Shown here piece by piece: positions 16,645 through 25,192 of a stretch of 64,000 bases of DNA (position 1 is its first letter; each line of letters opens with the position of its first letter). The notes below the pieces were generated by a model. The model was not told the DNA's origin. It saw only the letters and a list, made by a program, of their open reading frames with translations, and ran no database searches. The DNA comes from Janthinobacterium silvisoli (GTDB lineage Bacteria; Pseudomonadota; Gammaproteobacteria; Burkholderiales; Burkholderiaceae_D), in the NCBI RefSeq assembly GCF_014200725.1, contig NZ_JACHCL010000002.1:124001-188000 (forward strand), read 5' to 3'. The translations under genes were made by a program, and so were the position numbers.

Positions 16645-19600
16645 TCAATCATCTCCCAGGAGCAGCTCGATGATCGACATCATCACTGCAGGATTGAACG
16701 ACGGCGTGACCGGCGTGACATTCGGATCAGATCCCGTGCCCGTGGTCGGCGCACCGCCTGACACCGTCGGTAGCAGGCTCGAACTGCCTGTGACATCGCT
16801 GAACGCCGTGGCTTTTTTCAATCGGCCCAGTATCCAGCTGTCGCCGCTGGTATTTTCCGCATGGTATTCATTCTTCGTGCGTTTACTGCTGCTTTGTCCC
16901 AGGCTAACCGCGCTGGTGACGGTCTCAATCTCGGTCGCGTCGCCGCTGTTGTTGAAGCTATTGGTGGTCGTTACCGTCGGCAATTCCACCCACTCCAGGT
17001 CCCAGCCCTGTTCTATGCTTTGGTACAGATACGGGCGCTGCACCTTGGCGCTGGTGGCGCATGGCGCGCCGGGGCTGGCCGACGCCTGGGCGCCTGCTGC
17101 CGCCGTCTTGTCGCAATAGATAAAGCTGCTGCGGCTAAGCAACTGCGCATTCGGCTGATCCAGTGCACCGCGGCGGGTTTCCGTGACGCTGGCCGGACCA
17201 GGATTCGGGCCATTCTGTATAGTTTGCGTGGTGACCGTCAGGTTTTCGCCATTCGGCGCCGTATTCTGGACTGAATTAGTACGGAAACCCAGCCAGCCGC
17301 GGCCGTCGTAGGCCATCTTCATGCCGGCATACGCATATTCAGTCTTTTGCAGTGCACCGGCAAAACCGGAGTCGGCCGTCAAGGTCGCCACCACATAGGT
17401 CGGCACCAGCACATCAACCATCGGATACACGGCCGCCTCGGGCGTACCGCGGTCGCTCTTGTAGCGCGCGCCCAGGCTGCCGCTGACCGAATTGGTCAAG
17501 GGTACCCAGGTCAGGCTGGTGGTAATGCCGCTGCCCGATTTCACCGCCATCAATTGATCGGCTGGCGTGGCGTCGTTCTTGGCGTACAGAATATTACGGC
17601 TGGCATCGCTGCTGGCCGACGGCGAGGCCTTCAGGCGCAGGATTTCGATCGTACCGCGTCCCGTAAAATCGCCCAGCACAAACCGCGCGCTGCCATCGCT
17701 TTTTTGTAATTGGTCGTTCGCCGTATTGAGATTGAAGTCGCCGACGCTGAACGTGCCGTCGCCATTACTGACATAAATCACGTTCTTGGACGGATCGTCT
17801 TTCCATTGCAGGATATCTGAACGGCCATCGCCGTTAAAATCGGCTACCTGGATGCCTTTAACTTGCCGGTTATACATGTCAGTTTCAACCAGTCCCTGCC
17901 CCATTTCTGCGAGATTGGAATTGCCAGCGCTCTTCTGTATATAAGTGCCATCGGCAATCCATAATTTTTGGAAACTGGCATTGGCAGCAGGATTAATGCA
18001 GTCAGTACGTCCATCGCCATTAAAGTCCATAGGAAAGTCGCAAGCGTAGACCAGTCTATGTGCCGGGTCAAAATCAAAGTTGCCGTCGCCTCTGGAAATC
18101 CAGATGCCGCTATTGACGACAAGATCGGCCAGACCATCACCATTCACATCACTGACATAGGAGATATCGGCACTAGATATGCCTGGTGGTTCACCATACA
18201 GCGATACATGAGTTAGGTTAGTCGACTGAAGTTCAACAAACGATCCATCTCGTTGCCCAAGAAACACCTTGCTGCATACCCGATTGGCGCACAATTCGGC
18301 ATTACTCAAAGGGTTCTTGGTTACTGTATAGGAAGGATTGACAGTCGTAACAATATCCAATAAGCCATCATTATTTACGTCCATCAGATAATATGTAATT
18401 CCTAGCGAGCGTGCAACGCCCAGATAGATGCCACTTTCCTCGCATGGAAGCGAAGGATCGCGAGGCCTGGAACAGTCATAACGATCCTCCTCGGAGCTTG
18501 CCATCTTCCACAAATCGTTATCCATGCCAACGATAGGACGGACATTGAATGATCCGTCCCCGTTGGAAAGATATAAAATATTCGATACATTGCCACAGCC
18601 GCTAGTTTTACTTCCGCGCGTACGCAATATATCGGTCAGGCCGTCACCATTAAAATCAGCGGCAACAGAAACAAAGCAACCATCGCTCTTGAATATATTT
18701 TGATCCGTGATATTGAACTGTCCTGCGCCTGCTCCGTTTGGAATGGCCGTAAACTTGCCATCGCCATCGCTGCGGAACAGCCGGTTTTCACCGGGCACAT
18801 CCGACCAGCGCAGGATGCTGGTACGGCCATTGCCGAAGAAGTCACCCGTCAAGACGCCATAATCGCCTTTCAGGCTGGTCATGACCGTGGTCGACAATTC
18901 TGAGCTGTTAAACGTTTCATTCGACGCGTACTTCAAGCCACCGCCAGCCGCATAAGTGAATGTGGTACCCGGCAAACACCTGGTGATATTGCTATCGGCG
19001 CATTCGCGCACCTTGACCAGCCGGTTACGTGACGTCACCGGACCATTGTCATAGTCAAGCTTGATCGATTTGACATGCACTGCATTAGCAGGCTTGGCAG
19101 CCTGGTTCGCCGGCCAGTTTATATAGGTCGACACCTTGTCGAGCAGCCAGATACTGACGTTCTTGCCGCCCTGATGGTAGGCTTCCGAGCGGTCTTGCGC
19201 GGTTCCACGCGGCCGGTCAGGTCGTTCGGTATATTCGAAGACCACCCGGTTCACGGGCAATTGCGCCGCCGTGCCCGTGTAGAGAATTTCTTTCAAGCGC
19301 CATTCGTGACCCAGTGTCGCATTGTTCACGGCCGGGCCGCTACCCCAGGCCACATCGCGCTGATCATAACGAAAATCGATGTAATTGCCGACCGTATCGC
19401 TGATGCGGCTAACCGCCCACGCCGCCAGTATGTTTTTGTTCGTTACATTGATCTGCGCGCCCGAAGGTGCATTTCCATACTCATAAATCTGGCCGCTCTT
19501 GGTCCATACCTTGAAATAGGCCGGCCCATTGGCTGGATCGCCATTTGCGCCGTAGGCGCGAATGCGGGCATAAATATCCTTGTCCGTACGGTATTCGCGC

Positions 19601-20031
19601 ACCATGCCGGCGCCGCCCAGGCTATCTCCCTGCTGGTTCGCAACAGGATTGCCGGCCGCATCGGTCTGTATCAGCCGCTGGCCATCGAGACATAATTTGT
19701 CATTGCCCGTATATTCAACACTACGGGCCACGCCATCGGTGCGTTTATTGCCCGCACAACGGGTAATGAGCGAAATGCCCTGTACGCTCCAGCCATAACC
19801 GACCGGCCCATTAACACCGCTGGCGCTATACAGCAGGCCGATATTCGGCGTCATGCCGCCTATGCCCGGCGGTACGGCGATCGGTATCGCATAGCTTGGC
19901 GTGCCGCTGCTGGACACGCTGACGCCTTGCGCCTGCACGCCAAGACAGACAATAGAAAGAACGGCGCCAGCCAGATAGCGCTCCAGGGAACCCGCAAATC
20001 GTCCTTGCTTGCCGATGGTACAAAATGTCAT
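16645..20031 (-). CDS. SpvB/FG-GAP repeat protein (TcB-like), exported
   Basis: 1128 residues. After a signal peptide (MTFCTIGKQGRF.. to GVQAQ) comes an SpvB-type domain (about 40-330, SYAIPIAVPPGIGGMTPNIGLLY, GYGWSVQGISLITRC). At least seven FG-GAP/VCBS calcium-loop repeats follow (DFNGDGLTDIL, DVNGDGLADLV, DFNGDGRSDIL), then a TcdB middle-region motif YAYAGMKMAYDGRGWLGF. This is the architecture of the TcB half of Tc toxin cocoons, but here it is secreted and separated from its Rhs half. The ATG at 20031 has GGAG 9 bases upstream, better placed than for the ATG at 20046. The Rhs gene follows directly on the same strand. Confidence 0.85.
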   Translation of the reverse strand: MTFCTIGKQGRFAGSLERYLAGAVLSIVCLGVQAQGVSVSSSGTPSYAIPIAVPPGIGGMTPNIGLLYSASGVNGPVGYGWSVQGISLITRCAGNKRTDGVARSVEYTGNDKLCLDGQRLIQTDAAGNPVANQQGDSLGGAGMVREYRTDKDIYARIRAYGANGDPANGPAYFKVWTKSGQIYEYGNAPSGAQINVTNKNILAAWAVSRISDTVGNYIDFRYDQRDVAWGSGPAVNNATLGHEWRLKEILYTGTAAQLPVNRVVFEYTERPDRPRGTAQDRSEAYHQGGKNVSIWLLDKVSTYINWPANQAAKPANAVHVKSIKLDYDNGPVTSRNRLVKVRECADSNITRCLPGTTFTYAAGGGLKYASNETFNSSELSTTVMTSLKGDYGVLTGDFFGNGRTSILRWSDVPGENRLFRSDGDGKFTAIPNGAGAGQFNITDQNIFKSDGCFVSVAADFNGDGLTDILRTRGSKTSGCGNVSNILYLSNGDGSFNVRPIVGMDNDLWKMASSEEDRYDCSRPRDPSLPCEESGIYLGVARSLGITYYLMDVNNDGLLDIVTTVNPSYTVTKNPLSNAELCANRVCSKVFLGQRDGSFVELQSTNLTHVSLYGEPPGISSADISYVSDVNGDGLADLVVNSGIWISRGDGNFDFDPAHRLVYACDFPMDFNGDGRTDCINPAANASFQKLWIADGTYIQKSAGNSNLAEMGQGLVETDMYNRQVKGIQVADFNGDGRSDILQWKDDPSKNVIYVSNGDGTFSVGDFNLNTANDQLQKSDGSARFVLGDFTGRGTIEILRLKASPSASSDASRNILYAKNDATPADQLMAVKSGSGITTSLTWVPLTNSVSGSLGARYKSDRGTPEAAVYPMVDVLVPTYVVATLTADSGFAGALQKTEYAYAGMKMAYDGRGWLGFRTNSVQNTAPNGENLTVTTQTIQNGPNPGPASVTETRRGALDQPNAQLLSRSSFIYCDKTAAAGAQASASPGAPCATSAKVQRPYLYQSIEQGWDLEWVELPTVTTTNSFNNSGDATEIETVTSAVSLGQSSSKRTKNEYHAENTSGDSWILGRLKKATAFSDVTGSSSLLPTVSGGAPTTGTGSDPNVTPVTPSFNPAVMMSIIELLLGDD

Positions 20032-20168
20032 CAATCTATTCTCCATGCCAGCGCAAGGCGCACTCCACATACAAACAGGGCAGGACACCGCTTTCTCAAG
20101 CGGCCTCCTACCCTGTGCGAAGAAGTACTGAAGCACTAGCGATATTTGTGAAATAACAACTTCACAGA

Positions 20169-20198
20169 ATATTACTCGATGGAAAATAAAACTTGCAA
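20169..20198 (-). promoter_or_regulatory. Probable promoter of the SpvB-Rhs genes
   Basis: On the minus strand TTGCAA (20198-20193) and TAATAT (20174-20169) are 18 bases apart, in an AT-rich stretch that contrasts with the genes around. It would give a leader of about 130 bases before the SpvB start. The remaining gap up to 20569 (about 370 bases) holds AT-rich DNA, the leader of the DUF2939 gene and no convincing reading frame. Confidence 0.42.
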
Positions 20199-20569
20199 AC
20201 AAAATATTAAAAAATAATCACACCTAAAACTTGCGATATTTTTTTGAAAATGATAGAAATTTCTTTCCTTATATGCCGAATACATCGCGTCACTATGGCA
20301 AACATATAAAGGAATGCAACGATCAGCCGATAGCAGCAATGTTGATGTATCTAAAATTAAAGACCATCAATGCAACGCCTCATGCTAATTTTCATTTTAA
20401 TAAGTAGATCAGCACGGATTCACTGTTTACTACTGGGCTCACCGGGCTGCGGCCAGCCATCTGTTTCAAACGCTGCCGCTTTTCCGGCTCCTGAGTACAT
20501 TGAGCCTCGAAGGCCGTAACATGGCGGTGTTATCATCCAGCCTTTGCTTTTTAAATAGACAGGCAACAC

Positions 20570-21109
20570 TTGAAAAAAATCACTCTCGCCGCCGCCGTTG
20601 CGGCCATCGCCCTCGTTGCCAGTGCTTATGCCTCCCCTTACTACGCCTTGCATCAAATGAAAACCGCCATCGCCGAGCGTAATGTCGATGCGCTGGCGCC
20701 GCATGTGGACTTCCCTGCCCTGCGCGAGAGCATCAAGGGCCAGCTGGAAAAAACCATGGCCGACAGCATTAAGGCGGCCACGGCCAGCGACAACCCGTTT
20801 GCGGCGATGGGCCAAGCCATGGTCACGACCATGCTCGGGAAAATGGTCGACGCCATGGTCTCGCCCGAAGGCGTGGCGGCGATGGTCAGCAAGAGTGCGG
20901 TCGGCACAGATGCCGATCAAAACACGCCAGCGGCCGGTGCCGCCCAGGAAAAGGCGGATTATTCCGTGGCGTATGCGGGCTGGGACAAATTTGTCGTGCG
21001 GGCCAAAACCGGTGGCGATGAAAAAGGCAGCCTGGTCTTGCAGCGGCATGGATTGTGGAACTGGAAACTGAGCGCGATTGAACTGACGCCAGCGGTGGCA
21101 GGGCATTAA
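20570..21109 (+). CDS. DUF2939 protein, TTG start
   Basis: 179 residues with an N-terminal hydrophobic signal/anchor (KKITLAAAVAAIALVASAYA), then PYYALHQMKTAIAERNVDALAPHVDFPALRESIKGQLE, the hallmark of DUF2939: a helical segment in which a tract of small acidic residues counts along the substrate-like groove. Role unknown; probably periplasmic or membrane anchored. The start codon is TTG, with AGGCA upstream; no in-frame ATG precedes the conserved region. A decayed copy of its 5' end lies at 2985-3095, on the other side of the toxin/secretion block. Confidence 0.8.
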   Translation: MKKITLAAAVAAIALVASAYASPYYALHQMKTAIAERNVDALAPHVDFPALRESIKGQLEKTMADSIKAATASDNPFAAMGQAMVTTMLGKMVDAMVSPEGVAAMVSKSAVGTDADQNTPAAGAAQEKADYSVAYAGWDKFVVRAKTGGDEKGSLVLQRHGLWNWKLSAIELTPAVAGH

Positions 21110-21193
21110 ACGCGTCGACGCCGCCCTTGTTGAATCACCAATATACTGTATATAATCACAGTACATCAGGTATTCGGTAGAGGAAAACAGCGC

Positions 21194-21649
21194 ATGACAG
21201 AATTAAACACCCGGAAGCCAGACGCGATACCTTACGCCATTTCCGTCAGCGATACGATAGAGAGCGAAGTGGAGCAAGTCATCCTGGGTGGCTTGAATGC
21301 CTATAACGACAACATCACAGGGACAAACGACAGGCAGGCCTTGACGGTGGTGGTGCGCGACCCGGATAGCAAGCAGGTGCTGGGCGGCGCCATTGGCAGG
21401 ACGTCGCTGGGCCTGCTTTTCCTGGACTTGCTGTATTTGCCCACGCACCTGCGCGGTAGCGGCCTGGGTAGCCAGATACTGGAGGAATTCGAGCAGGAAG
21501 GACGCCGGCGTGGCTGCGTCTCGGCCGTGCTGTACACGATCAGCTTCCAGGCGCCGGACTTTTACGCGCGGCGCGGCTGGCGCCAATTCGGCGAGATCGG
21601 CTGCAATCCGGCAGGAACCAGCCGTATCTTCATGAGCAAGAATCTTTAG
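21194..21649 (+). CDS. GNAT-family N-acetyltransferase
   Basis: 151 residues in a single GNAT fold. The acetyl-CoA loop is LPTHLRGSGLGSQILEEFEQEGRRRG (about residues 80-105; R-G-S-G-L-G matches the R/Q-x-x-G-x-G/A consensus), preceded by beta strands GLLFLDLLYL and followed by VSAVLYTISFQAPDFYARRGW. Substrate is unknown; small-molecule or N-terminal acetylation are both possible. AGAGGA lies about 8 bases before the ATG. It has its own gap from the DUF2939 gene (84 bases), which may hold a promoter. Confidence 0.88.
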   Translation: MTELNTRKPDAIPYAISVSDTIESEVEQVILGGLNAYNDNITGTNDRQALTVVVRDPDSKQVLGGAIGRTSLGLLFLDLLYLPTHLRGSGLGSQILEEFEQEGRRRGCVSAVLYTISFQAPDFYARRGWRQFGEIGCNPAGTSRIFMSKNL

Positions 21650-21685
21650 CGAACAGCGCCAGCGCGGATTTGACGACTGACGGCC

Positions 21686-22378
21686 TTACATGCCCAGTGA
21701 CTTTAGCAGGTCGGAATTGTCGTCTTCGTCCGGCGCTGCCGCTGCAGGCGCGGCGGCGGCGTTTTCCTGGTTCGCGTGCTCGGTGGCCATCAGCGCATCG
21801 GGGTCGGATTCTCGGGAATCGAAATCATGCAGCTTGATGAACTCGGTGCGGTCGATGGCCAGTTCCAGATAGAAAATATTGTTCTTTTCCGTGTAGAAGG
21901 TCACGCGGCGCATTTCCGGACGGTCCAGCGGCGTATCGACGCTGAGCATCACCTGCTTGTTCAGCACCAGCATCTTCGGCTGGTTCTGCGTGATATTGGT
22001 TTGCAGCTCGCGCCGGATCTTGCCCGTGAAATCGCCGACGATCTGATTCATCAGCTCGCCCATGATGTTCGACACTTCATCGGAGGTATAGAAGCTGGCC
22101 AGCTCCGACTTTGGCATGCCCATGTGCAGCATGTAGCGCTCATAGATTTCCATCGCCGTATCGGCGGCGAAGTTGAGCACCACCAGGCCCGTAAAGCCGC
22201 CGTCGAACATGACGAAGCAGCCTATGTCGGGCTTCAGGCCGGTCTTGGTGATGCGCTGCACCATGCCGGAATAATTCACCTTGCTTTGTGTTGCGACGTT
22301 GAGCACCCGGACTACCGAGTTGCACAAACTCATCAACAAATCTTCTGTACCGTATACAACATGCTTCTCTGCGCTCAT
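21686..22378 (-). CDS. DUF3334 protein (CheX-like)
   Basis: 230 residues. MSAEKHVVYGTEDLLMSLCNSVVRVL, GLKPDIGCFVMFDGGFTGLVVLNF, ELMNQIVGDFTGKIRRELQTNITQNQPKML and RRVTFYTEKNNIFYLELAIDRTEFIKLHDF are the well-conserved blocks of the DUF3334 family, which has a CheX/CheC-like alpha-beta fold. The C-terminal 40 residues are an Ala/Asp/Glu-rich tail. CheX-type proteins are phosphatases of CheY-like regulators, but whether DUF3334 has that activity is not established. Single gene, facing the GNAT gene tail to tail with 36 bases between. Confidence 0.85.
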   Translation of the reverse strand: MSAEKHVVYGTEDLLMSLCNSVVRVLNVATQSKVNYSGMVQRITKTGLKPDIGCFVMFDGGFTGLVVLNFAADTAMEIYERYMLHMGMPKSELASFYTSDEVSNIMGELMNQIVGDFTGKIRRELQTNITQNQPKMLVLNKQVMLSVDTPLDRPEMRRVTFYTEKNNIFYLELAIDRTEFIKLHDFDSRESDPDALMATEHANQENAAAAPAAAAPDEDDNSDLLKSLGM

Positions 22379-22668
22379 GGCTAACCTCTTTACTTTTTAT
22401 CGATGACAGCACTGTCCTGTTACAACGCGGTCCGGCATGGCCGCCGCTGATGCTGACAATTGCGTCGTTTATTTCTGTGTAGAAATAACAATCAGAACCG
22501 CAGAATACCGAGATGCAAGATTCCCGTCCAGCCATACCTGCATTTACTTGATTATCAGCATGCAAATATGCGCACACTGTGGCTGACGGGGCAAATTGGG
22601 TGCCTGTTTTATAATGCTGCGCGAATCGATCATCAACCTCGATCATCCATCAAGAAAGGCATGCAGGA

Positions 22669-24327
22669 ATGACGGCACTGGAACAGCAGATCACAGAAGA
22701 AATGACGTCGGCGATCCACGCCTGGTTCGATGAGCGTTTACTACGCACGGACCTGGAACAGGCCGTGCAGCGCACCAGCTTGCAAGTGGGCATCTTCAGC
22801 GATTTCCTGCTCGACTACAAACCGGGCCGTACCATCGTCGATGTCGATCTGGATTTCGGCGATGATGAACAGCCGGCGACACCGGCGCGCCTCGACGAAG
22901 CACTGATGCGCGACAATATTGCTCCACAGCTCAGCGCATTGATACAGGCGCGGCTGGCGGAGGTGGCCGACACGCCGCTGATCGACTACCGTTTTACGGC
23001 CAAAGGGAAATTCCAGACGGCCCAGGGCAAGCTGCACCTGACCTTGCTGGAATACCTCAATGAAAACAAGCGGCAACTGCTGCTGGACCGCATACACACG
23101 TATATCGAGCAAAAACTGTTACGTGGAGACAAACCGACGAAACCGCTGGAATCGTTCTTTTTGACGCGACACCTGCTCGATACGCAACTGTTCCCCGTAC
23201 TCGATGTGGCCTGGACCATCGCTCAGTTCGAGCGCATACAGCAATTGAACCGGGAGCGCCCGCAAGCGCTGGCGGAACACCGTTCAAATATCACCCAAGC
23301 CGTGGTGGACTGGGCGGAAAGCGATTTCCTGCCCCGCTATTACGATGTGCAGGCATCGGCCTACCGCGCGGCGGAATATACGCTTAAACCAGGTATGGCG
23401 GCCGAAAATGCCGCAGACCAAATCGACCTGCTGTTATATGGCGCCGTGATGATCTTGCGGCATGAACCCAGCTATGCCAAGGCAAAGGGTTTGAAATTTC
23501 TCGACATTGCCAAACAGCTGGGTAGCGAACGCGCCATGCGCATGCAAAACGAAGGCAGCGGCCATTTCGCGCCAGACGCCATCGCGCTGAAAACCGCGCA
23601 GGTGGAATGCCACGCCCACGATATTTTTGCTGTCATGACCATCGCCATCAAGCAAGAGGAAGCCTCCGCCTACGAACAGGCACTGCTCTTCGTCACACGG
23701 CTGCTGCAACAAGGCTTCCCGAAAAGCTACCAGATCAAGCTCAAGTCCAAGGCAAAAAACTATCTGCCGCTCAAGGGACTGGCCAAATCGGATACCCATC
23801 GTTTCTTTGCCAACGCCCTCGCCTACCCGGCGCTGCAGCCGCTGCTGCACGACTATGCGCGCGCGGCCATAGGGCAATTCGAATGGTATGCGGATACGGA
23901 AGGCGAAAAAAATTGCATGCCTGGTACGTATGCCGTCTTCGGACTGGCTCTGGCCGATGCACGCAATTTCCCCTTGCTAGGCTATTACATGGAAAACGTG
24001 GATGAAGAGCATCAATCGGTACAAGACGCCATGACAGCCGCGTTTGCCGTCCAATATGGAGTGACGGCCAGTTCCGTGGCAACCCTGGTGGCGTGCCTGC
24101 GCCGCTCCACCGACTCGTTAAAACTCAAGCTGCAGGCCGAGCTGGAAGATGTAGAGAAACTGGGCCTTCTATACCAGCAAGTGCAGGGAATGGAAGGCTA
24201 CGAGGTGGAAAGCGTGCTGTACCCGATCTGGGGCAAGGTAGAAAAGCTGGCGGCGCTGGCGCGCAAGGCGGAAGGCAAACGCAAGGCACTGCTGGAAGCC
24301 TTGCTGGCCAAAATCAGCGCCACCTGA
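22669..24327 (+). CDS. Large cytosolic protein of unknown function
   Basis: 552 residues, no signal peptide or membrane helix. Predicted mostly helical, with a Lys-rich middle (KSYQIKLKSKAKNYLPLKGL) and a helical C-terminus (LEDVEKLGLLYQQVQGMEGYEV ... EKLAALARKAEGKRKALLEALLA). The motif ADSDTHRF-like segment KSDTHRFFANALAYPALQPLLHDYARAAIGQFEWY and CMPGTYAVFGLALADARNFPLLGYYM look conserved. It may belong to the DUF6138 family, but I cannot confirm this. Proteins of this sort are found as stand-alone genes near polymorphic toxins; that link here is only one of position (2.6 kb from the SpvB gene). Start at 22669 follows GCAGGA directly, with AAAGG further upstream. Confidence 0.6.
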   Translation: MTALEQQITEEMTSAIHAWFDERLLRTDLEQAVQRTSLQVGIFSDFLLDYKPGRTIVDVDLDFGDDEQPATPARLDEALMRDNIAPQLSALIQARLAEVADTPLIDYRFTAKGKFQTAQGKLHLTLLEYLNENKRQLLLDRIHTYIEQKLLRGDKPTKPLESFFLTRHLLDTQLFPVLDVAWTIAQFERIQQLNRERPQALAEHRSNITQAVVDWAESDFLPRYYDVQASAYRAAEYTLKPGMAAENAADQIDLLLYGAVMILRHEPSYAKAKGLKFLDIAKQLGSERAMRMQNEGSGHFAPDAIALKTAQVECHAHDIFAVMTIAIKQEEASAYEQALLFVTRLLQQGFPKSYQIKLKSKAKNYLPLKGLAKSDTHRFFANALAYPALQPLLHDYARAAIGQFEWYADTEGEKNCMPGTYAVFGLALADARNFPLLGYYMENVDEEHQSVQDAMTAAFAVQYGVTASSVATLVACLRRSTDSLKLKLQAELEDVEKLGLLYQQVQGMEGYEVESVLYPIWGKVEKLAALARKAEGKRKALLEALLAKISAT

Positions 24328-24370
24328 ACCAGCCGTGCGTGCAGTGTGCAAACTTATTCATTTCACCATA

Positions 24371-24376
24371 TATAAT
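24371..24376 (+). promoter_or_regulatory. -10 box of the secreted-protein gene at 24438
   Basis: A perfect TATAAT lies 4 bases before the long palindrome at 24381 and 62 bases before the start codon. No convincing -35 box is seen at 17 bases (GCAAAC), which suggests either activator dependence or a weak promoter. Confidence 0.5.
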
Positions 24377-24380
24377 GCGC

Positions 24381-24412
24381 TCGCCAAAATTTCCTTAAGG
24401 TAATTTTGGCGA
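24381..24412 (+). promoter_or_regulatory. 32-bp near-perfect palindrome over the transcription start
   Basis: Arms TCGCCAAAATT and AATTTTGGCGA (11 bases each) enclose a central CCTTAAGG palindrome; only the T/T pair next to the centre breaks the symmetry (30 of 32 positions paired). It begins 4 bases after TATAAT, so it covers the expected start point. It may be a dimer operator or a 5' mRNA hairpin. No downstream T-run, so not a terminator of the gene before. Confidence 0.55.
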
Positions 24413-24437
24413 TGAACATACTAATATGGAGAAACGC

Positions 24438-25124
24438 ATGCATCAAGCCCGGTATTTAAAATCCCTCACCTTGCTGGCAACCCTGGCCAGCGCGGCGCTG
24501 GCCCCGCCTGCCATGGCAGCAGAAACTGCAAACACTGATCTGGCGCCTGTCGAGGTAGCGAACCTGTATATCAAGACTGTGGTCAATGAAGACGAGGCCA
24601 GCATCGCTGCTCTCAACGATTACCTGCGTGCTACCCGCCTGGCAGGCCATCAGCCTGCGGAATATGCCTCGTTCAGCGACCTGCGAAAAGCGGCGGCAGA
24701 GTTTCCCATCGAAATGGGCAAGACCATCGCCGGATTGTTCCCGGCTGCGATGCAAGCGAGTTTGACCCCGGCAGCCCGGCAACTGGCGGCGAATGTGCTG
24801 GCGGCAAAAAACGGCGCTATCTGCAAGACCACAGGCGCCGAGCCGGTCAAGGAAGAGAGAGGCATCCAGACTTCCGCCGTCAGTTTCGAATGCCAGATCG
24901 TCAAGGCGCCGTTGTCGTGGGCACAGGCGGCGCAGCAACTGGCCAAAAGCGGCTGCAAGGCTGAGCAATGCGAAGCCGGCCTGAAAAAGATTGCCGACAG
25001 CTATGCAACTGGCCCGCAACAGACCTGGAGCGCCGTGTTTCCTGTCAGCCGCGAAAAGAGCACGGAAGCGTGGCGTAATGATTTCGCACGAGAAACGTTT
25101 AACGACATCTGGGAATACTTGTAA
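24438..25124 (+). CDS. Exported protein of unknown function
   Basis: 228-residue precursor. Basic N-terminus MHQARYLK, hydrophobic core and Ala-x-Ala cleavage site near residue 28 (PAMAAE) predict Sec export to the periplasm. The mature part has four cysteines (AICKTTG, VSFECQIV, SGCKAEQCEAG), probably forming two disulfides. No domain recognised. GGAG 6 bases before the ATG at 24438 fixes the start; an ATG four codons earlier overlaps this site. The unusual palindrome at 24381-24412 lies in its leader. Confidence 0.75.
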   Translation: MHQARYLKSLTLLATLASAALAPPAMAAETANTDLAPVEVANLYIKTVVNEDEASIAALNDYLRATRLAGHQPAEYASFSDLRKAAAEFPIEMGKTIAGLFPAAMQASLTPAARQLAANVLAAKNGAICKTTGAEPVKEERGIQTSAVSFECQIVKAPLSWAQAAQQLAKSGCKAEQCEAGLKKIADSYATGPQQTWSAVFPVSREKSTEAWRNDFARETFNDIWEYL

Positions 25125-25192
25125 GCCTATAGTGCGCAAGCGGACAGGAGCATCTTTTATAATAGCTTCTTACCATCTCGAAAGGAGCTTCG

